DNA from: JASLCR01 sp964619585
Lineage (GTDB): Bacteria; Patescibacteriota; Saccharimonadia; Saccharimonadales; Saccharimonadaceae
Length of the DNA: 64,000 nt
Assembly: GCA_964619585.1 (NCBI GenBank)
Contig: CAZUCO010000001.1
Coordinates: forward strand, 381,091 to 445,090
Direction: 5' to 3'
Below, in pieces: positions 1 through 9,229 of the stretch (its first letter is position 1; every line of letters starts with the position of its first letter). The notes beneath the pieces are model-generated. The model was not told the origin of the DNA. It did no database searches and worked only from the letters and a program-made list of their open reading frames with translations. A program made the position numbers and the translations under genes.

Positions 1-83
1 ATAGCAAGTGCCGTCAGGAGGGTTCGGGCTTTTGCTTGACGTAGATTACGCGCAGCTCGACGAATTACATCTCTGATTTTCAT
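1..83 (-). CDS. ABC transporter permease, N-terminal fragment
   Basis: Only the first 27 codons lie in the window; the gene continues off the left edge. The start reads M-K-I-R-D-V-I-R-R-A-A-R-N-L, a basic amphipathic N-terminus running into T-L-L-T-A-L-A, which matches the first segment of MacB/FtsX-type permeases. Its ATG overlaps the TAA of the upstream ATPase gene (TAATG), so the two are translationally coupled and presumably form one exporter. The family call rests on this coupling and the short N-terminus only. Confidence 0.6.
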   Translation of the reverse strand, partial: MKIRDVIRRAARNLRQAKARTLLTALA

Positions 84-799
84 TACGCACTCCTCCGTTT
101 TGCTGTATCATTCTGCACGTCCGCTTTATCAACTATTTTCTCGATTTTGCCGTCTTTGATAAATACTTGACGATCACACTTGGCCGCAAGATCTGGGTCA
201 TGTGTGACCACAATAAGTGTAGTATCATTTTGACGAGAGTAGTTAAAGAGCAGGTTCTCAACCACCTCGCCAGTTGAGGAGTCTAAATTGCCAGTTGGTT
301 CATCAGCGAAGAGGATCTTCGGCTGAGCAGCAATTGCGCGTGCAATCGCAAGCCGCTGCTTTTGACCCCCGGACAAATCCTTGGCACGTGACTTCTTCTT
401 GTCGCCAAGCTCGACAGCATCGAGTGCAGCTTCGATACGAGCTTTTCGTTCCTTTTGAGAAACATTTGCAATTTCAAGCGGCAGACTAACGTTATCGTAG
501 CAAGTCTCATTCCCCTGCACAAAAAAGCTCTGGAAAATAAAACTCATCTTGTGCGCTCTAAAGCGATCAATTTGCTTTTGCTTCAAGGCAAGTATGTTCT
601 GGCCATCAATAATTACTTCGCCTGTTTGCGGCCGATCAAGCCCACTCATGACATGCATAAGAGTACTCTTACCCGATCCCGACTTACCAACAATCGCAAT
701 CGTTTTGCCACTTGGTATCTCTAAGTCAACATTATCAAGTGCCGTAAAAGCGTTGGTCTTTTTACCGTACGTTCTCGTGATATTTTTTAGCTCAATCAT
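83..799 (-). CDS. ABC transporter ATP-binding protein, LolD/MacB type
   Basis: 238-residue nucleotide-binding subunit that powers a membrane exporter at the inner face of the membrane. Walker A GKSGSGKST (about 38-46), Q-loop glutamine 90, signature LSGGQ (142-146), Walker B ILFADEP (162-168) and the H-loop histidine at 200 are all intact. The length and the FADEPTGNLD stretch are typical of the LolD/MacB/FtsE group that pairs with FtsX-fold permeases, and such a permease starts directly downstream with a TAATG overlap. The substrate cannot be read from the sequence; peptide or lipoprotein export or antibiotic efflux are all possible. Confidence 0.9.
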   Translation of the reverse strand: MIELKNITRTYGKKTNAFTALDNVDLEIPSGKTIAIVGKSGSGKSTLMHVMSGLDRPQTGEVIIDGQNILALKQKQIDRFRAHKMSFIFQSFFVQGNETCYDNVSLPLEIANVSQKERKARIEAALDAVELGDKKKSRAKDLSGGQKQRLAIARAIAAQPKILFADEPTGNLDSSTGEVVENLLFNYSRQNDTTLIVVTHDPDLAAKCDRQVFIKDGKIEKIVDKADVQNDTAKRRSA

Positions 800-842
800 T
801 CAGCTGTAGTCCCCTCTCCATTTTGCTGTTTACTTCAGTCGA

Positions 843-2054
843 TTACGCGCGTCGTGTAAAAATCTCCTTTAGACCAAGTCGCCTGTCGTATTCAAGCGCT
901 CCGAAGCGGAAAACACGAACCGCAAGCAACATCACAATAATAGCCGTAACAAATAGAATCACGAAAGCAATTCCCGCCTGCCACAATTCCAAATTACCAA
1001 CCGCATTACGCAGAAGTAGTGGGATCGGAGCTGTAAATGGGAAATAACTCAGAACCTGGACCATAGGCATCTCGGGAGATGAAATAAATAGTGGTGCAGC
1101 GTACAGTGGACCAAAGATAAAGATCATGATCACTCCAAAGAAGCTTCCGGCTTCCTTTGCTGTTGGAGCTGCCGCCCCAATACCCACAAGTAGTCCGGTA
1201 AACAGGATAAAACTAATCGTAAAGATTATTCCTCCAACCGCTATGCGCAATGGATCAATTGGGAGTGAGGCAAGATCAAGATTCGGCAAATTCAGGTTGT
1301 CATGGAAAAGAAGATACCCGATAAGAACTGGGATCAACACAATGATGATCTGCAGGAATCCAAGCACAATGAGCGAGAAGATCTTACCGATAATAAGCAC
1401 GCGGGCATCGATTGTCGTTAGAATCATCTCTATGACACGATTTTCTTTTTCCTCGATAGTTGCGTTAAGCATCTGATTACCGAAGGTTGCTATCATCAAG
1501 TAGAACAGTACGAGGAAAACACCTGGCACAATCATCTCCATGAGAGCGTTATACTCAGTACCGTTGCGGTACATTTTCGATTCGGACTGAACCTTATCAC
1601 CGAGGACAGCCGCAGTGTTTGCCGAGACAGTGCCTGCTACAGACTGCGAGAGTAAGACACCCGCGACTGATTCATAGCGACCATTGTCAAATATGCCAAC
1701 TTCTTTAGCATATACTTCAATCTTTTCTTTTGTGACATCTTTTGGATAGTAAAAGAACGCGTCGATTTTGCCAGCCTTCACATCACTAATACCCGATTCG
1801 CGTGAGGTCGCCTGCTTACCGCTCATCGTTGCCAGCAGCTGCGAGTTCACTAACCCAGAGTCATCCTTGATCTCAAAGCTAAACCTCTGCTTTTCAACGT
1901 CCTTTGATGCATCGTCAGTCGCTTTGTTTGAGAAATAAACGATACCAATAATTCCCGCGATCGCAACTGGGAACAGCAAGCTGACCAGCCAGAAACTTTT
2001 CTTTTTTAATGTTCGAACAATTTCAAATTTAAAAACAGTCCCGAGATTGTGCAT
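843..2054 (-). CDS. ABC-2 type exporter permease (NatB-like)
   Basis: 403 residues. A first membrane helix near residues 18-40 is followed by a large extracytoplasmic domain (about 45-175) and then five to six hydrophobic segments to the C-terminus, the layout of ABC-2 permeases of the NatB/YhaP type. It overlaps the upstream ATPase by one base (ATGA), so the pair forms one transporter. In Bacillus NatAB exports sodium; here the substrate is unknown. Confidence 0.85.
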   Translation of the reverse strand: MHNLGTVFKFEIVRTLKKKSFWLVSLLFPVAIAGIIGIVYFSNKATDDASKDVEKQRFSFEIKDDSGLVNSQLLATMSGKQATSRESGISDVKAGKIDAFFYYPKDVTKEKIEVYAKEVGIFDNGRYESVAGVLLSQSVAGTVSANTAAVLGDKVQSESKMYRNGTEYNALMEMIVPGVFLVLFYLMIATFGNQMLNATIEEKENRVIEMILTTIDARVLIIGKIFSLIVLGFLQIIIVLIPVLIGYLLFHDNLNLPNLDLASLPIDPLRIAVGGIIFTISFILFTGLLVGIGAAAPTAKEAGSFFGVIMIFIFGPLYAAPLFISSPEMPMVQVLSYFPFTAPIPLLLRNAVGNLELWQAGIAFVILFVTAIIVMLLAVRVFRFGALEYDRRLGLKEIFTRRA

Positions 2055-2788
2055 TACTCTTGCCCCGCTTTCTGGCCATATACGTTAAGGAATATTTCAT
2101 CAAGACTCTTGCCGTCAAATTGCTTCCGCACAGCTTTGACGGTACCATATGCGGCCGCATTGCCGTCTTTTAGAAGAATGATCCGATCGCAAAGCCGCTC
2201 CACCTCATCCATTTGGTGAGAAACAAATACCACTGTTGCCCCTTTTTGCTGGTGTTCTTCAATGATATCCATGAGCAGTCGGCGATTGACTGGATCAAAT
2301 CCTTTTGTTGGCTCATCGAGAATCAAGAGCTCTGGGTCATTCATAATCGTGACACCTAGTTGTACCTTCTGCTGCTGACCACCAGAGAGCTTGTCAAGGC
2401 GCGTCTTTGCCTTGTCTGCCAAGCTAACACGCTCAAGAAATGCCATCGCATCATCATGCGCAGTTTGACGTGTCATACCTTTGAGCTGGCCGAAGTATGT
2501 CATGACATCGATCACGTTCTCTTTTTTATATAGACCACGCTCTTCAGGCAAGTACCCGAGTTTCACCCCGCCGTCGACGTGATACGGCTCACCATCAACA
2601 TGTAGCGTCCCCGCTGTCGGCGTATAAATACCGAGGAGTGAGCGCAATGTTGTTGTCTTACCGGAACCGTTTGAGCCCAAAAGTCCAAACGTCTCACCTT
2701 TTTTTACTACAAAAGACAAGTCATCAATGACTGTCGTTTTGCCGAACTTCATAGTGAAGTTCTGAATCGAAATTATGTCCCCTGTCAT
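2054..2788 (-). CDS. ABC transporter ATP-binding protein (NatA-like)
   Basis: 244-residue ATPase with Walker A GSNGSGKT (38-45), signature LSGGQQQK, Walker B ELLILDEPTKGFDP and the switch histidine in FVSHQMDEVE. The KGFDPVNRR stretch is characteristic of NatA/CcmA-like partners of ABC-2 permeases, matching the gene it overlaps. A TGC-TACAAT extended -10 ends 7 bases before the ATG, so the message is probably leaderless; the promoter sits just beyond the lysS stop codon, which makes this operon independent of lysS. Confidence 0.9.
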   Translation of the reverse strand: MTGDIISIQNFTMKFGKTTVIDDLSFVVKKGETFGLLGSNGSGKTTTLRSLLGIYTPTAGTLHVDGEPYHVDGGVKLGYLPEERGLYKKENVIDVMTYFGQLKGMTRQTAHDDAMAFLERVSLADKAKTRLDKLSGGQQQKVQLGVTIMNDPELLILDEPTKGFDPVNRRLLMDIIEEHQQKGATVVFVSHQMDEVERLCDRIILLKDGNAAAYGTVKAVRKQFDGKSLDEIFLNVYGQKAGQE

Positions 2789-2795
2789 TACCCCT

Positions 2796-2801
2796 ATTGT
2801 A
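2796..2801 (-). promoter_or_regulatory. -10 element of the natAB-like operon
   Basis: TACAAT preceded by TGC (extended -10) and followed by exactly 7 bases (AGGGGTA) before the ATG at 2788. No good -35 is visible. The geometry predicts a transcript starting at the start codon. Confidence 0.65.
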
Positions 2802-2810
2802 GCACGGGAG

Positions 2811-4313
2811 CTAGAGCTTTACGCCAGGATAAATCGCCTTTGTGGTCTCGTCGATCTCGTGGCGCAACTGCGGGAATGGCACGCCTTCACGTGCAGTCAC
2901 ACCTTCAAAAATCCAGAATACGCGCTCACTAAAACCAAGCCCACATGCTGGAGGCATACCATATTCGAGCATCTCAACATAGTCAATATCAAGCATCATT
3001 GCCTCATCATCACCTTCGTCGCGCATGTTCTGCTGCTCCGTAAAACGATCCAGTTGATCAATCGGATCGTTTAGCTCGCTGAAAAGATTGCATAGTTCAC
3101 TGCCAGCGATCACCACTTGTGCTCGCTGGGTTGTTTCCGGACGGTCAGGATTGGTCTTTGCGAGCGGACTAATAAACGTCGGCGTATTGACAAGCCAGAT
3201 TGGGCCAGCGACGTCTTTGCGGATATTCTTCCAGAGCTTATCAATGCCGCGTGACTTATTCTCGGTTTGCTCGACCTCAAGATTATTCTCAGCCAGTGCC
3301 TTCTTCACCTCATCGATCGTACAGTTGAATGGATCAATACCATATCGGTTCTTGATAGTTTCGGCATAATCCCACTGTTCCCACTCTTTATCGAGATCTA
3401 CATCAAAATCTCCAAGCGTAAATTGCAGTGTGCCAAAAGTTTCTTGAAGCACATACTTAAAGAGATCTTCTTGGAACTTGATTCCCTCTTTCCAGTCTGC
3501 GTAGGCCCAATACCACTCCATAGCAATATGCTCAGGCAGGTGTTCATCCGTATAGTTTTCATTACGAAAACGCGGCCCCAGATCATACACTTTCTCAAAG
3601 CCAGCACCAAGCAGACGCTTCAGTGGTAGCTCATGGCTAATGCGCAGATAAAATTGCTGATCATCAAGCGCATCCATATGTGTGACAAACGGGTTCGCAT
3701 CTGCACCGCCAGTCGTGTGCTCAAGTACCGGAATATTTACTTCGTAAAATCCGCGCTTGTTCAGAAAATCACGCGTTGCCTGCCAAAATTTACTACGACG
3801 GATAAACCGCTCGCGTACATCAAGATTGACGTTCATATCAACATAGCGACGGCGGAATCGTTCTTCCTTATTTGTCAGCTCAGTTGGCATTGGACGAAGC
3901 GATTTCGTCAGTAGTCGTAGCTCCTTAACGCCGACTGAAATTTCACCAGTTTTTGTCTTGATAACTTCACCTGTAGCTTGAATAAAATCACCGGTATCCA
4001 GAAGACTAAGCTGCTCCATACCAAGAATATTTTCTGCACCGTTCAGTTCAGCTACATCTGGGCTGTGCAAGAAAAGCTGTATTTCACCACTTTGATCACG
4101 CAGCACGATAAACGCCAACTTACCAAACTTGCGAAGACCCATCACGCGACCAGCGACAGTAACTACCTGCCCTTCAAGGTCATCAAAACGCTCTTTGACA
4201 TCACCAGCGTGATGCGTGCGGCTTGTTTCCGCTGGATAAGGATTAACACCTAGCTCTTTGAGCTCGGCCAATTTACGCAGTCGTTCGTCTCTGTAATCTT
4301 GTAGTGTCGCCAT
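2811..4313 (-). CDS. lysS: Lysyl-tRNA synthetase, class II
   Basis: 500 residues that charge tRNA-Lys. An N-terminal OB-fold anticodon-binding domain (about 45-150, VAGRVMGLRKFGKLAF) precedes the class II catalytic core: motif 2 in YDLGPRFRNENYTDEHLPEH and motif 3 in the C-terminal MPPACGLGFSERV. The length is normal for bacterial LysRS-II. The message appears leaderless: TATACT ends 7 bases before the ATG, with no Shine-Dalgarno sequence. It stands alone, with a divergent small gene upstream. Confidence 0.97.
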   Translation of the reverse strand: MATLQDYRDERLRKLAELKELGVNPYPAETSRTHHAGDVKERFDDLEGQVVTVAGRVMGLRKFGKLAFIVLRDQSGEIQLFLHSPDVAELNGAENILGMEQLSLLDTGDFIQATGEVIKTKTGEISVGVKELRLLTKSLRPMPTELTNKEERFRRRYVDMNVNLDVRERFIRRSKFWQATRDFLNKRGFYEVNIPVLEHTTGGADANPFVTHMDALDDQQFYLRISHELPLKRLLGAGFEKVYDLGPRFRNENYTDEHLPEHIAMEWYWAYADWKEGIKFQEDLFKYVLQETFGTLQFTLGDFDVDLDKEWEQWDYAETIKNRYGIDPFNCTIDEVKKALAENNLEVEQTENKSRGIDKLWKNIRKDVAGPIWLVNTPTFISPLAKTNPDRPETTQRAQVVIAGSELCNLFSELNDPIDQLDRFTEQQNMRDEGDDEAMMLDIDYVEMLEYGMPPACGLGFSERVFWIFEGVTAREGVPFPQLRHEIDETTKAIYPGVKL

Positions 4314-4320
4314 TTCGTTC

Positions 4321-4326
4321 AGTATA
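4321..4326 (-). promoter_or_regulatory. lysS extended -10 element
   Basis: TGG-TATACT followed by 7 bases (GAACGAA) and the lysS ATG at 4313. Transcription is expected to start at the A of the ATG. Confidence 0.75.
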
Positions 4327-4450
4327 CCATTCCTACCCCTGAAATAATAGCCAAATTCTCACAGCGGCAAGCGAATGTCTTGCCATTATAACCACTAATG
4401 GTTTACTATATAAATTACAGTTTACTAAAAAATAAAAAGGTAGTCGCGAT

Positions 4451-4699
4451 ATGACAACACATACGTTTGAAGGAATTCATGATTTAAGAGAATCTTTCGT
4501 CAGACCGCGGCTTAAACCTATCTCAACTTTACGAAGAGTCGGTCACTACCTGAGTGAAAGACAAGTCGCATTCGAAGCAAGCGCCACAAAGCGGACTACA
4601 AATAGCGAAAGTATCAGGCGCGCACTCGCACGTGACGCTCTTCATCCGCAGGTCAGAGACCGTATTCGTGAGTCAATTGAAGACGATTTTAGCGTGTAG
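4451..4699 (+). CDS. Small basic protein of unknown function
   Basis: 82 residues, rich in Arg, Glu and Ser, with no membrane segment or recognisable domain; predicted mostly helical (RESIRRALARDAL-like stretches). The ATG follows AAAAAGG at about 11 bases, a weak ribosome binding site, and AT-rich promoter-like sequence (TTTACTATATAAAT) lies about 40 bases upstream. Its TAG abuts the greA stop codon directly, so the two genes are convergent with no gap. No family was recognised; it could be a small DNA- or RNA-associated protein, but this is not shown. Confidence 0.6.
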   Translation: MTTHTFEGIHDLRESFVRPRLKPISTLRRVGHYLSERQVAFEASATKRTTNSESIRRALARDALHPQVRDRIRESIEDDFSV

Positions 4700-5155
4700 T
4701 TAGCCAACTTTGACAATTGTGTATTTGATATCGCCTTTAGGGGTGGTCACAATTGCCGTGTCACCTTCTTTTTTACTCATCAGAGCAGTACCAATTGGCG
4801 ATTCGTTTGAGATCTTACCTTCAATAGGGTTGGCTTCAACCGGCCCAACAATATGATAAACGACTTTTTTAGTCCCGTTTTTTAGCTCAACTTTACTGCC
4901 TAGACCGACACTCGAAGCACGCGACACTTTGATAAGCTCAGCATTCTGCAGAATATCTTCAATCTCAGCCACACGGCTCTCGACCAAGCCCTGTTCTTCA
5001 CGAGCTGCATCATACTCGGCGTTTTCAGAAAGATCACCGTAATCACGAGCGGCAGCAATTTTTTCGGCTATCTCACCGCGACGTGCTTTCAGCTCTTCGA
5101 GTTCAGCTTCAAGTTCTTTTTTACCTTCAGCAGTGATCTGATATAGTTTTTTCAT
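4700..5155 (-). CDS. greA: Transcription elongation factor GreA
   Basis: 151 residues. It rescues backtracked RNA polymerase by stimulating transcript cleavage. The N-terminal coiled coil (about 1-75) carries the acidic tip DYGDLSENAEYDAA, which holds the conserved catalytic D/E pair; the C-terminal FKBP-like domain follows (IVGPVEANP, ISNESPIGTALM). Length and domain order are standard. A good ribosome binding site (GAGGAGTTAGGAAA) precedes the ATG. It lies downstream of proS in the same direction, separated by a hairpin. Confidence 0.97.
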   Translation of the reverse strand: MKKLYQITAEGKKELEAELEELKARRGEIAEKIAAARDYGDLSENAEYDAAREEQGLVESRVAEIEDILQNAELIKVSRASSVGLGSKVELKNGTKKVVYHIVGPVEANPIEGKISNESPIGTALMSKKEGDTAIVTTPKGDIKYTIVKVG

Positions 5156-5189
5156 TTTCCTAACTCCTCTATTCCATCTGAAATGTCAT

Positions 5190-5217
5190 AAAGCGGTGTC
5201 GATTAAGACACCACTTT
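5190..5217 (-). terminator. Hairpin between proS and greA
   Basis: An 11-bp dyad (AAAGTGGTGTC, loop of 6, GACACCGCTTT with one G-T pair) lies downstream of the proS stop and before greA. The downstream T-tract is weak (TTTATGACATTT), so it could be a terminator or a leader hairpin of greA. Confidence 0.5.
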
Positions 5218-5265
5218 GACAAATAATCATACTGTGTTGTAAACCCTCGCAGAAGTGAATACTGT

Positions 5266-6516
5266 TTACACTGAAGTTAGTGTATCAATTATGTGTTCAC
5301 GCGTCAACTTTTTCGTTTCCCCAGTACTTCTTGTGGTAACTTCAAACACCCCCGCCTCAATGGCTCGGTCACTTATAGTCAACATGTAAGGGATACCGAG
5401 TAGCTCTGCGTCAGCAAACTTTGTCCCTGGTCGCTCATCGCGATCATCATACAGCACTTCGATGCCTTTTGCTGTCAGATCCTTGTACATATTGTCCGCC
5501 TCCGCAGTGCCCTTTTCACCAATCGAAACAAGATATACACGGTATGGGGCAATGTTCTCTGGCCAAACAAGTCCTTTTTCATCTGCAAAATGCTCGGCCA
5601 GCGCCCCAACAAGTCGACTAACGCCGATGCCATAGCAACCAGCGATAATAGGTTGTTGCTTGCCATCTGCATCTGTATAGAACACGCCAAGTGCATCGGT
5701 ATATTTACTCTCAAGCGGGAAGATATTACCCACCTCAATTGCACTATGTTCACGTAGTTTAGTTTTGTCGACATCATGGTCATCAAGCCGAGGATCATCA
5801 ATCACCTCTTGGTTAACCGCAATTTTTCGCTCCTCATCGACATAGATAGTATCCTCACCAATATCACTTAGCATCTGGAATTCATCACTAAAACGTTTAG
5901 TGAATATACCGCCATCAGCATACGTACGATAGGTGATGTCACCAATCCCAAGTCGCTCATATACCCTCACATATGCTGCAGCAATCTCTTCGTAGATGGC
6001 TTCGTGTTCTTCCTGTGAGCGCGCAAAACTATACATATCCTTCATGACAAACTCACGTCCGCGCAGCAGGCCAGCTTGAGCACGCAGTTCATTACGAAAC
6101 TTGCTTTGGATCTGATACACACTTAGTGGTAGATCCTTATATGAGTTGACGTAGCTGCTAAGCATATCAACGATCGGCTCCTCATGCGTCAGTCCCATGC
6201 CGAGTTCACTACCATTGACCAGCTTAGTCTTGAACCAGTTATCAACTTTTTTGTCATCCCACCTGTCGGTCTTTTCAAATATTTCACGAGGCTGCAAGGT
6301 AGTCATCATTACCTCTTGTCCACCCACGGCATCCATTTCCTCGCGGACGATTTGCTTCACCTTCTCAAGTACCCTCAGCCCAAGCGGTAAGTATGCATAC
6401 ACACCTGCCATTTCTTTATGGATATAGCCAGCACGTATCAAAAGCTGTGCATTCTTCGCTACCTCATCAGCTGGTGCTTGTTTCAAGGTCTTAGTAAACA
6501 AATGTGAAATTCTCAT
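5266..6516 (-). CDS. proS: Prolyl-tRNA synthetase, short form without editing insertion
   Basis: 416 residues, class II, charging tRNA-Pro. Motif 1 lies around IHKEMAGVYAYLPLGLRVLEK, motif 2 in FRNELRAQAGLLRGREFVMKD and motif 3 in CYGIGVSRLVGALAEHF; the anticodon-binding domain fills the last 100 residues. Typical bacterial ProRS is about 570 residues with a YbaK-like editing insertion between motifs 2 and 3; here that gap is too short to hold it, so mischarged Ala-tRNA would need a free-standing editor. ACGGAGATAAG gives a ribosome binding site before the ATG. Confidence 0.96.
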   Translation of the reverse strand: MRISHLFTKTLKQAPADEVAKNAQLLIRAGYIHKEMAGVYAYLPLGLRVLEKVKQIVREEMDAVGGQEVMMTTLQPREIFEKTDRWDDKKVDNWFKTKLVNGSELGMGLTHEEPIVDMLSSYVNSYKDLPLSVYQIQSKFRNELRAQAGLLRGREFVMKDMYSFARSQEEHEAIYEEIAAAYVRVYERLGIGDITYRTYADGGIFTKRFSDEFQMLSDIGEDTIYVDEERKIAVNQEVIDDPRLDDHDVDKTKLREHSAIEVGNIFPLESKYTDALGVFYTDADGKQQPIIAGCYGIGVSRLVGALAEHFADEKGLVWPENIAPYRVYLVSIGEKGTAEADNMYKDLTAKGIEVLYDDRDERPGTKFADAELLGIPYMLTISDRAIEAGVFEVTTRSTGETKKLTREHIIDTLTSV

Positions 6517-6627
6517 GTCTTATCTCCGTTTTAGTACTGCTCTTTGCAAATTGTCTCTGGATATACAAAATTTACCGGCACGCCGGAGTGACAACGGGAG
6601 AGACTATTCGTACCATTTGTCGCATCA

Positions 6628-7377
6628 TTACCCTCCTATTGTACTAAGGAGTGAGGGATTGATAAAGAGTATATAAAAAGCGAGGCCGTTTTTTACTGCA
6701 TGAAGTAATACCCCCGCCCAAATACTACCCGTCACCTCTCGAAGTAAACAGGCAACCATACTGAGTACAAAAACATCGATTCCTACATTCCATGCACCAT
6801 GAAGAACACCAAAACACACACTCACTACCAAGCTTGCTACGATCATATTGCTATAACGACGCAGCTTACCGTACAGATATCCACGAAATAAAAGCTCTTC
6901 AGCAAACGGCGCCACAACAACCAACGCGACAAACGCAACTCCAAGCTCAAATCCATAAAGGTGAGTACCAAAGCCAAGCTCTTGTTTTTGAGCGACATCC
7001 ACCCACGGCATTACCGCAGCACAGAGAGAAAGTACCAGTTGACTTAGGATCGCATACGGAATAAATGCGACTGCACCGAGCCCAATATCCTTCCACTCCA
7101 TCAATCGCGCCAGAGCAAGCTCGTCTCTCGATGTCTTTTGTTTCAGCCAACGCTGCTGAAAACCAATGGCAATAGCAAATACCACAGCATAGACAATGCT
7201 GCTATATAAAAGTACGGCAGCGGGACGTGTGAACACCTCTTCTGGTGCACCAAGCTTGACTGCCACAACTGCTGCAATACCGAGAATTACCTGTACCAAT
7301 ACAAACAGTCCAGACAGTCCCACCGTATAGACAATTATTCGAGCAGCCCTACTACCTAATTGCCGTCGTGCTTTCAT
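6628..7377 (-). CDS. CPBP family intramembrane metalloprotease (CAAX prenyl protease-like)
   Basis: 249 residues with about seven hydrophobic segments. The family signature EELLFRGYLYGKLRR, with the paired glutamates and arginine, sits near residues 160-175, and the second histidine-containing motif FGVLHGAWN follows about 35 residues later. Members are membrane-embedded proteases acting in prenyl-protein processing or bacteriocin immunity. It is the fourth gene of frr-uppS-rseP-CPBP, with only 2 bases after rseP, so two intramembrane proteases are co-transcribed. The substrate is unknown. Confidence 0.9.
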   Translation of the reverse strand: MKARRQLGSRAARIIVYTVGLSGLFVLVQVILGIAAVVAVKLGAPEEVFTRPAAVLLYSSIVYAVVFAIAIGFQQRWLKQKTSRDELALARLMEWKDIGLGAVAFIPYAILSQLVLSLCAAVMPWVDVAQKQELGFGTHLYGFELGVAFVALVVVAPFAEELLFRGYLYGKLRRYSNMIVASLVVSVCFGVLHGAWNVGIDVFVLSMVACLLREVTGSIWAGVLLHAVKNGLAFYILFINPSLLSTIGG

Positions 7378-7379
7378 TA

Positions 7380-8540
7380 TTACCTAAAGAGTTTCCCAAT
7401 ATCAGCCCACGTGACGAGCAAGATCAATCCAAGCAGAATCATAAACCCAATTGCTTGCACCTTTTCTTCACGCTCTTTTGTCAGCGGCTTTCTCAGTAGA
7501 CGGAACAACGTCATCGTAAACCACCGACCACCATCAAGTGCAGGAATAGGAAGGACATTCATGACAGCCAAACTGAGCGAAATAATTGCCGTTAGAAATA
7601 CAAGGCGATCAAATCCTGCCGCTTGAGCTTGCGGGAAGATCACACCCAGAATCCCAACTGGTCCAGCCACACTATTGCTGACTGTTGAAAGTTCTTTTTG
7701 GCCGCTATCCCGAACACCACCATCAAAGCTAAGAGATTGCACGACACCCGACACAGTACTGCCAAGAAGTTGACCAATGCCTGCAAGTGTTGCCCCTGTA
7801 AACTGTACTGTTACTCCGACACCTACAATTGGCGCCGACCAGGTTGCTTTGATACGCTCAACCTGATCGGTACTTACTCCCAGGTAGCCTTTCTTATCTG
7901 CATTATCATCACGTAGCGGAATATGGGCCGTGTATTCAGTACCTGCTCGATTGTAGATAACTTCTACCTCACGACCTTTATTCTCTGACGTTGCTTTCGT
8001 CAGTGCGGTAGGCGTTTCAAGTGTCTCACCGTTTAGCCGCAGCAGCTGGTCGCCTTGCTTTAGCTTTGCTTTGTCTGCAGGAGAGCCCGGCTCGATGCGA
8101 ATCACCTGAAGGGGCTCGCGAGTTGTTTGAGTGTCGCCTGCAACGGAGAACTGATTATCAAGTACTTTGGGTAAGCCTACTAGTGCAAGGATAGACAATA
8201 GCACTACTGCGGTGAGCCAGTTGATTGCGACACCAGCGAGAAGAATCCTTGTTTTTTGCCAATATGTAGCAGCTCCATATGTCCCCTTACCTTTTGCTGC
8301 ATCATGTTCGCCTTTCAATCTGACAAACCCACCAAGCGGCAACCAGTTAAGGCTTAATGTAACGTTTTTGCCAAGCAAGCCTGAGCTTACCTTCTTTGCC
8401 CATGCTTTTGGAGGAAATCCTATACCAAACTCTTCAACCTTTACTCCATTTCGACGTGCAACAATGGCATGGCCAAGCTCATGAAGCACTACTAATAGCA
8501 CCAAGATAACCAGCCCAGTGATAATTCCCAGTATCAACAT
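7380..8540 (-). CDS. rseP: Site-2 intramembrane zinc protease (RseP family)
   Basis: 386 residues. The zinc motif HELGH lies in the first helix (20-24), the PDZ domain occupies about 125-215 (VIRIEPGSPADKAKLKQGDQLLRLNG), and the second metal motif NVLPIPALDGGRW lies in the C-terminal membrane segment. The family cuts membrane-anchored regulators or signal-peptide remnants. Its place behind uppS mirrors the frr-uppS-cdsA-rseP order of many bacteria, here without cdsA. Confidence 0.95.
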   Translation of the reverse strand: MLILGIITGLVILVLLVVLHELGHAIVARRNGVKVEEFGIGFPPKAWAKKVSSGLLGKNVTLSLNWLPLGGFVRLKGEHDAAKGKGTYGAATYWQKTRILLAGVAINWLTAVVLLSILALVGLPKVLDNQFSVAGDTQTTREPLQVIRIEPGSPADKAKLKQGDQLLRLNGETLETPTALTKATSENKGREVEVIYNRAGTEYTAHIPLRDDNADKKGYLGVSTDQVERIKATWSAPIVGVGVTVQFTGATLAGIGQLLGSTVSGVVQSLSFDGGVRDSGQKELSTVSNSVAGPVGILGVIFPQAQAAGFDRLVFLTAIISLSLAVMNVLPIPALDGGRWFTMTLFRLLRKPLTKEREEKVQAIGFMILLGLILLVTWADIGKLFR

Positions 8541-8542
8541 TT

Positions 8543-9229
8543 CTATTTCCCTCTGCGTCGCTCGCGCATATTATATTCTTCCAGTATAGAGGCAACGTCA
8601 TCTTTTGTCATTTCCGGCCAAAACTTATCCAAAAAAAGAAATTCGCTGTATGCCGCTCGCCAAAGCATAAAATCGCTTAGGCGCTGCTCACCGCTTGTGC
8701 GAACAATTAGATCGCACTCGGGTACTTCTGGATGATCCAGGGCACTACGAAATACTTCATGCGTAATCTCATCCGCATCGATGCCACGCTGAACAAGTCG
8801 GCGTGTGGCGCGTACAATCTCGTCTTGACCACTATAGTTGAAGCACATAGCAAGCGTAGCCCGTGTACCATTTTTGCTTTGCTCCTCAGCTTCTCGAGCT
8901 AGCTTTGCGATATCCTTGGGTAATTGTTCATCTCCTCCGAGAACGACCAACTTATAGCCGTCTTTTGTCAGTTGCTTGATGTCACTCTTAAAAAGCTGAC
9001 GAATGAGTCGCATAATACCGCGGACTTCTTCTTCAGCCCTCGTCCAGTTTTGGGTTGAAAATGTATAAAACGAAATATATTGCACACCTGCCTCGGCAGT
9101 CGCTTCAATAACTTCTTTAAGCGCATTGTAGCCAGCCAGGTGGCCTTCGTATGTAGGCAGCCCGTGTTTTCGAGCCCACCGTCGATTACCATCCAGGATA
9201 TAGCCAATATGAGCAGGAGTTTCGGCCAT
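8543..9229 (-). CDS. uppS: Undecaprenyl diphosphate synthase
   Basis: 228 residues. It condenses isopentenyl diphosphate onto farnesyl diphosphate to make the C55 lipid carrier used for wall and surface polysaccharides. The catalytic Asp is in ILDGNRRWA (residue 13); the remaining motifs, including FYTFSTQNWTR, MCFNYSGQDEIV and the C-terminal RTSGEQRLSDFMLW, are intact. The ATG directly follows the frr stop (TAG-ATG). No isoprenoid precursor pathway is visible nearby. Confidence 0.96.
   Translation of the reverse strand: MAETPAHIGYILDGNRRWARKHGLPTYEGHLAGYNALKEVIEATAEAGVQYISFYTFSTQNWTRAEEEVRGIMRLIRQLFKSDIKQLTKDGYKLVVLGGDEQLPKDIAKLAREAEEQSKNGTRATLAMCFNYSGQDEIVRATRRLVQRGIDADEITHEVFRSALDHPEVPECDLIVRTSGEQRLSDFMLWRAAYSEFLFLDKFWPEMTKDDVASILEEYNMRERRRGK

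Noticed and set aside
6540..6625. CCGGC/GCCGG repeat and ATGGTACG upstream of proS, looked at as a second T-box
   Set aside because: No terminator with a T-tract, no antiterminator pairing and no specifier hairpin were found.
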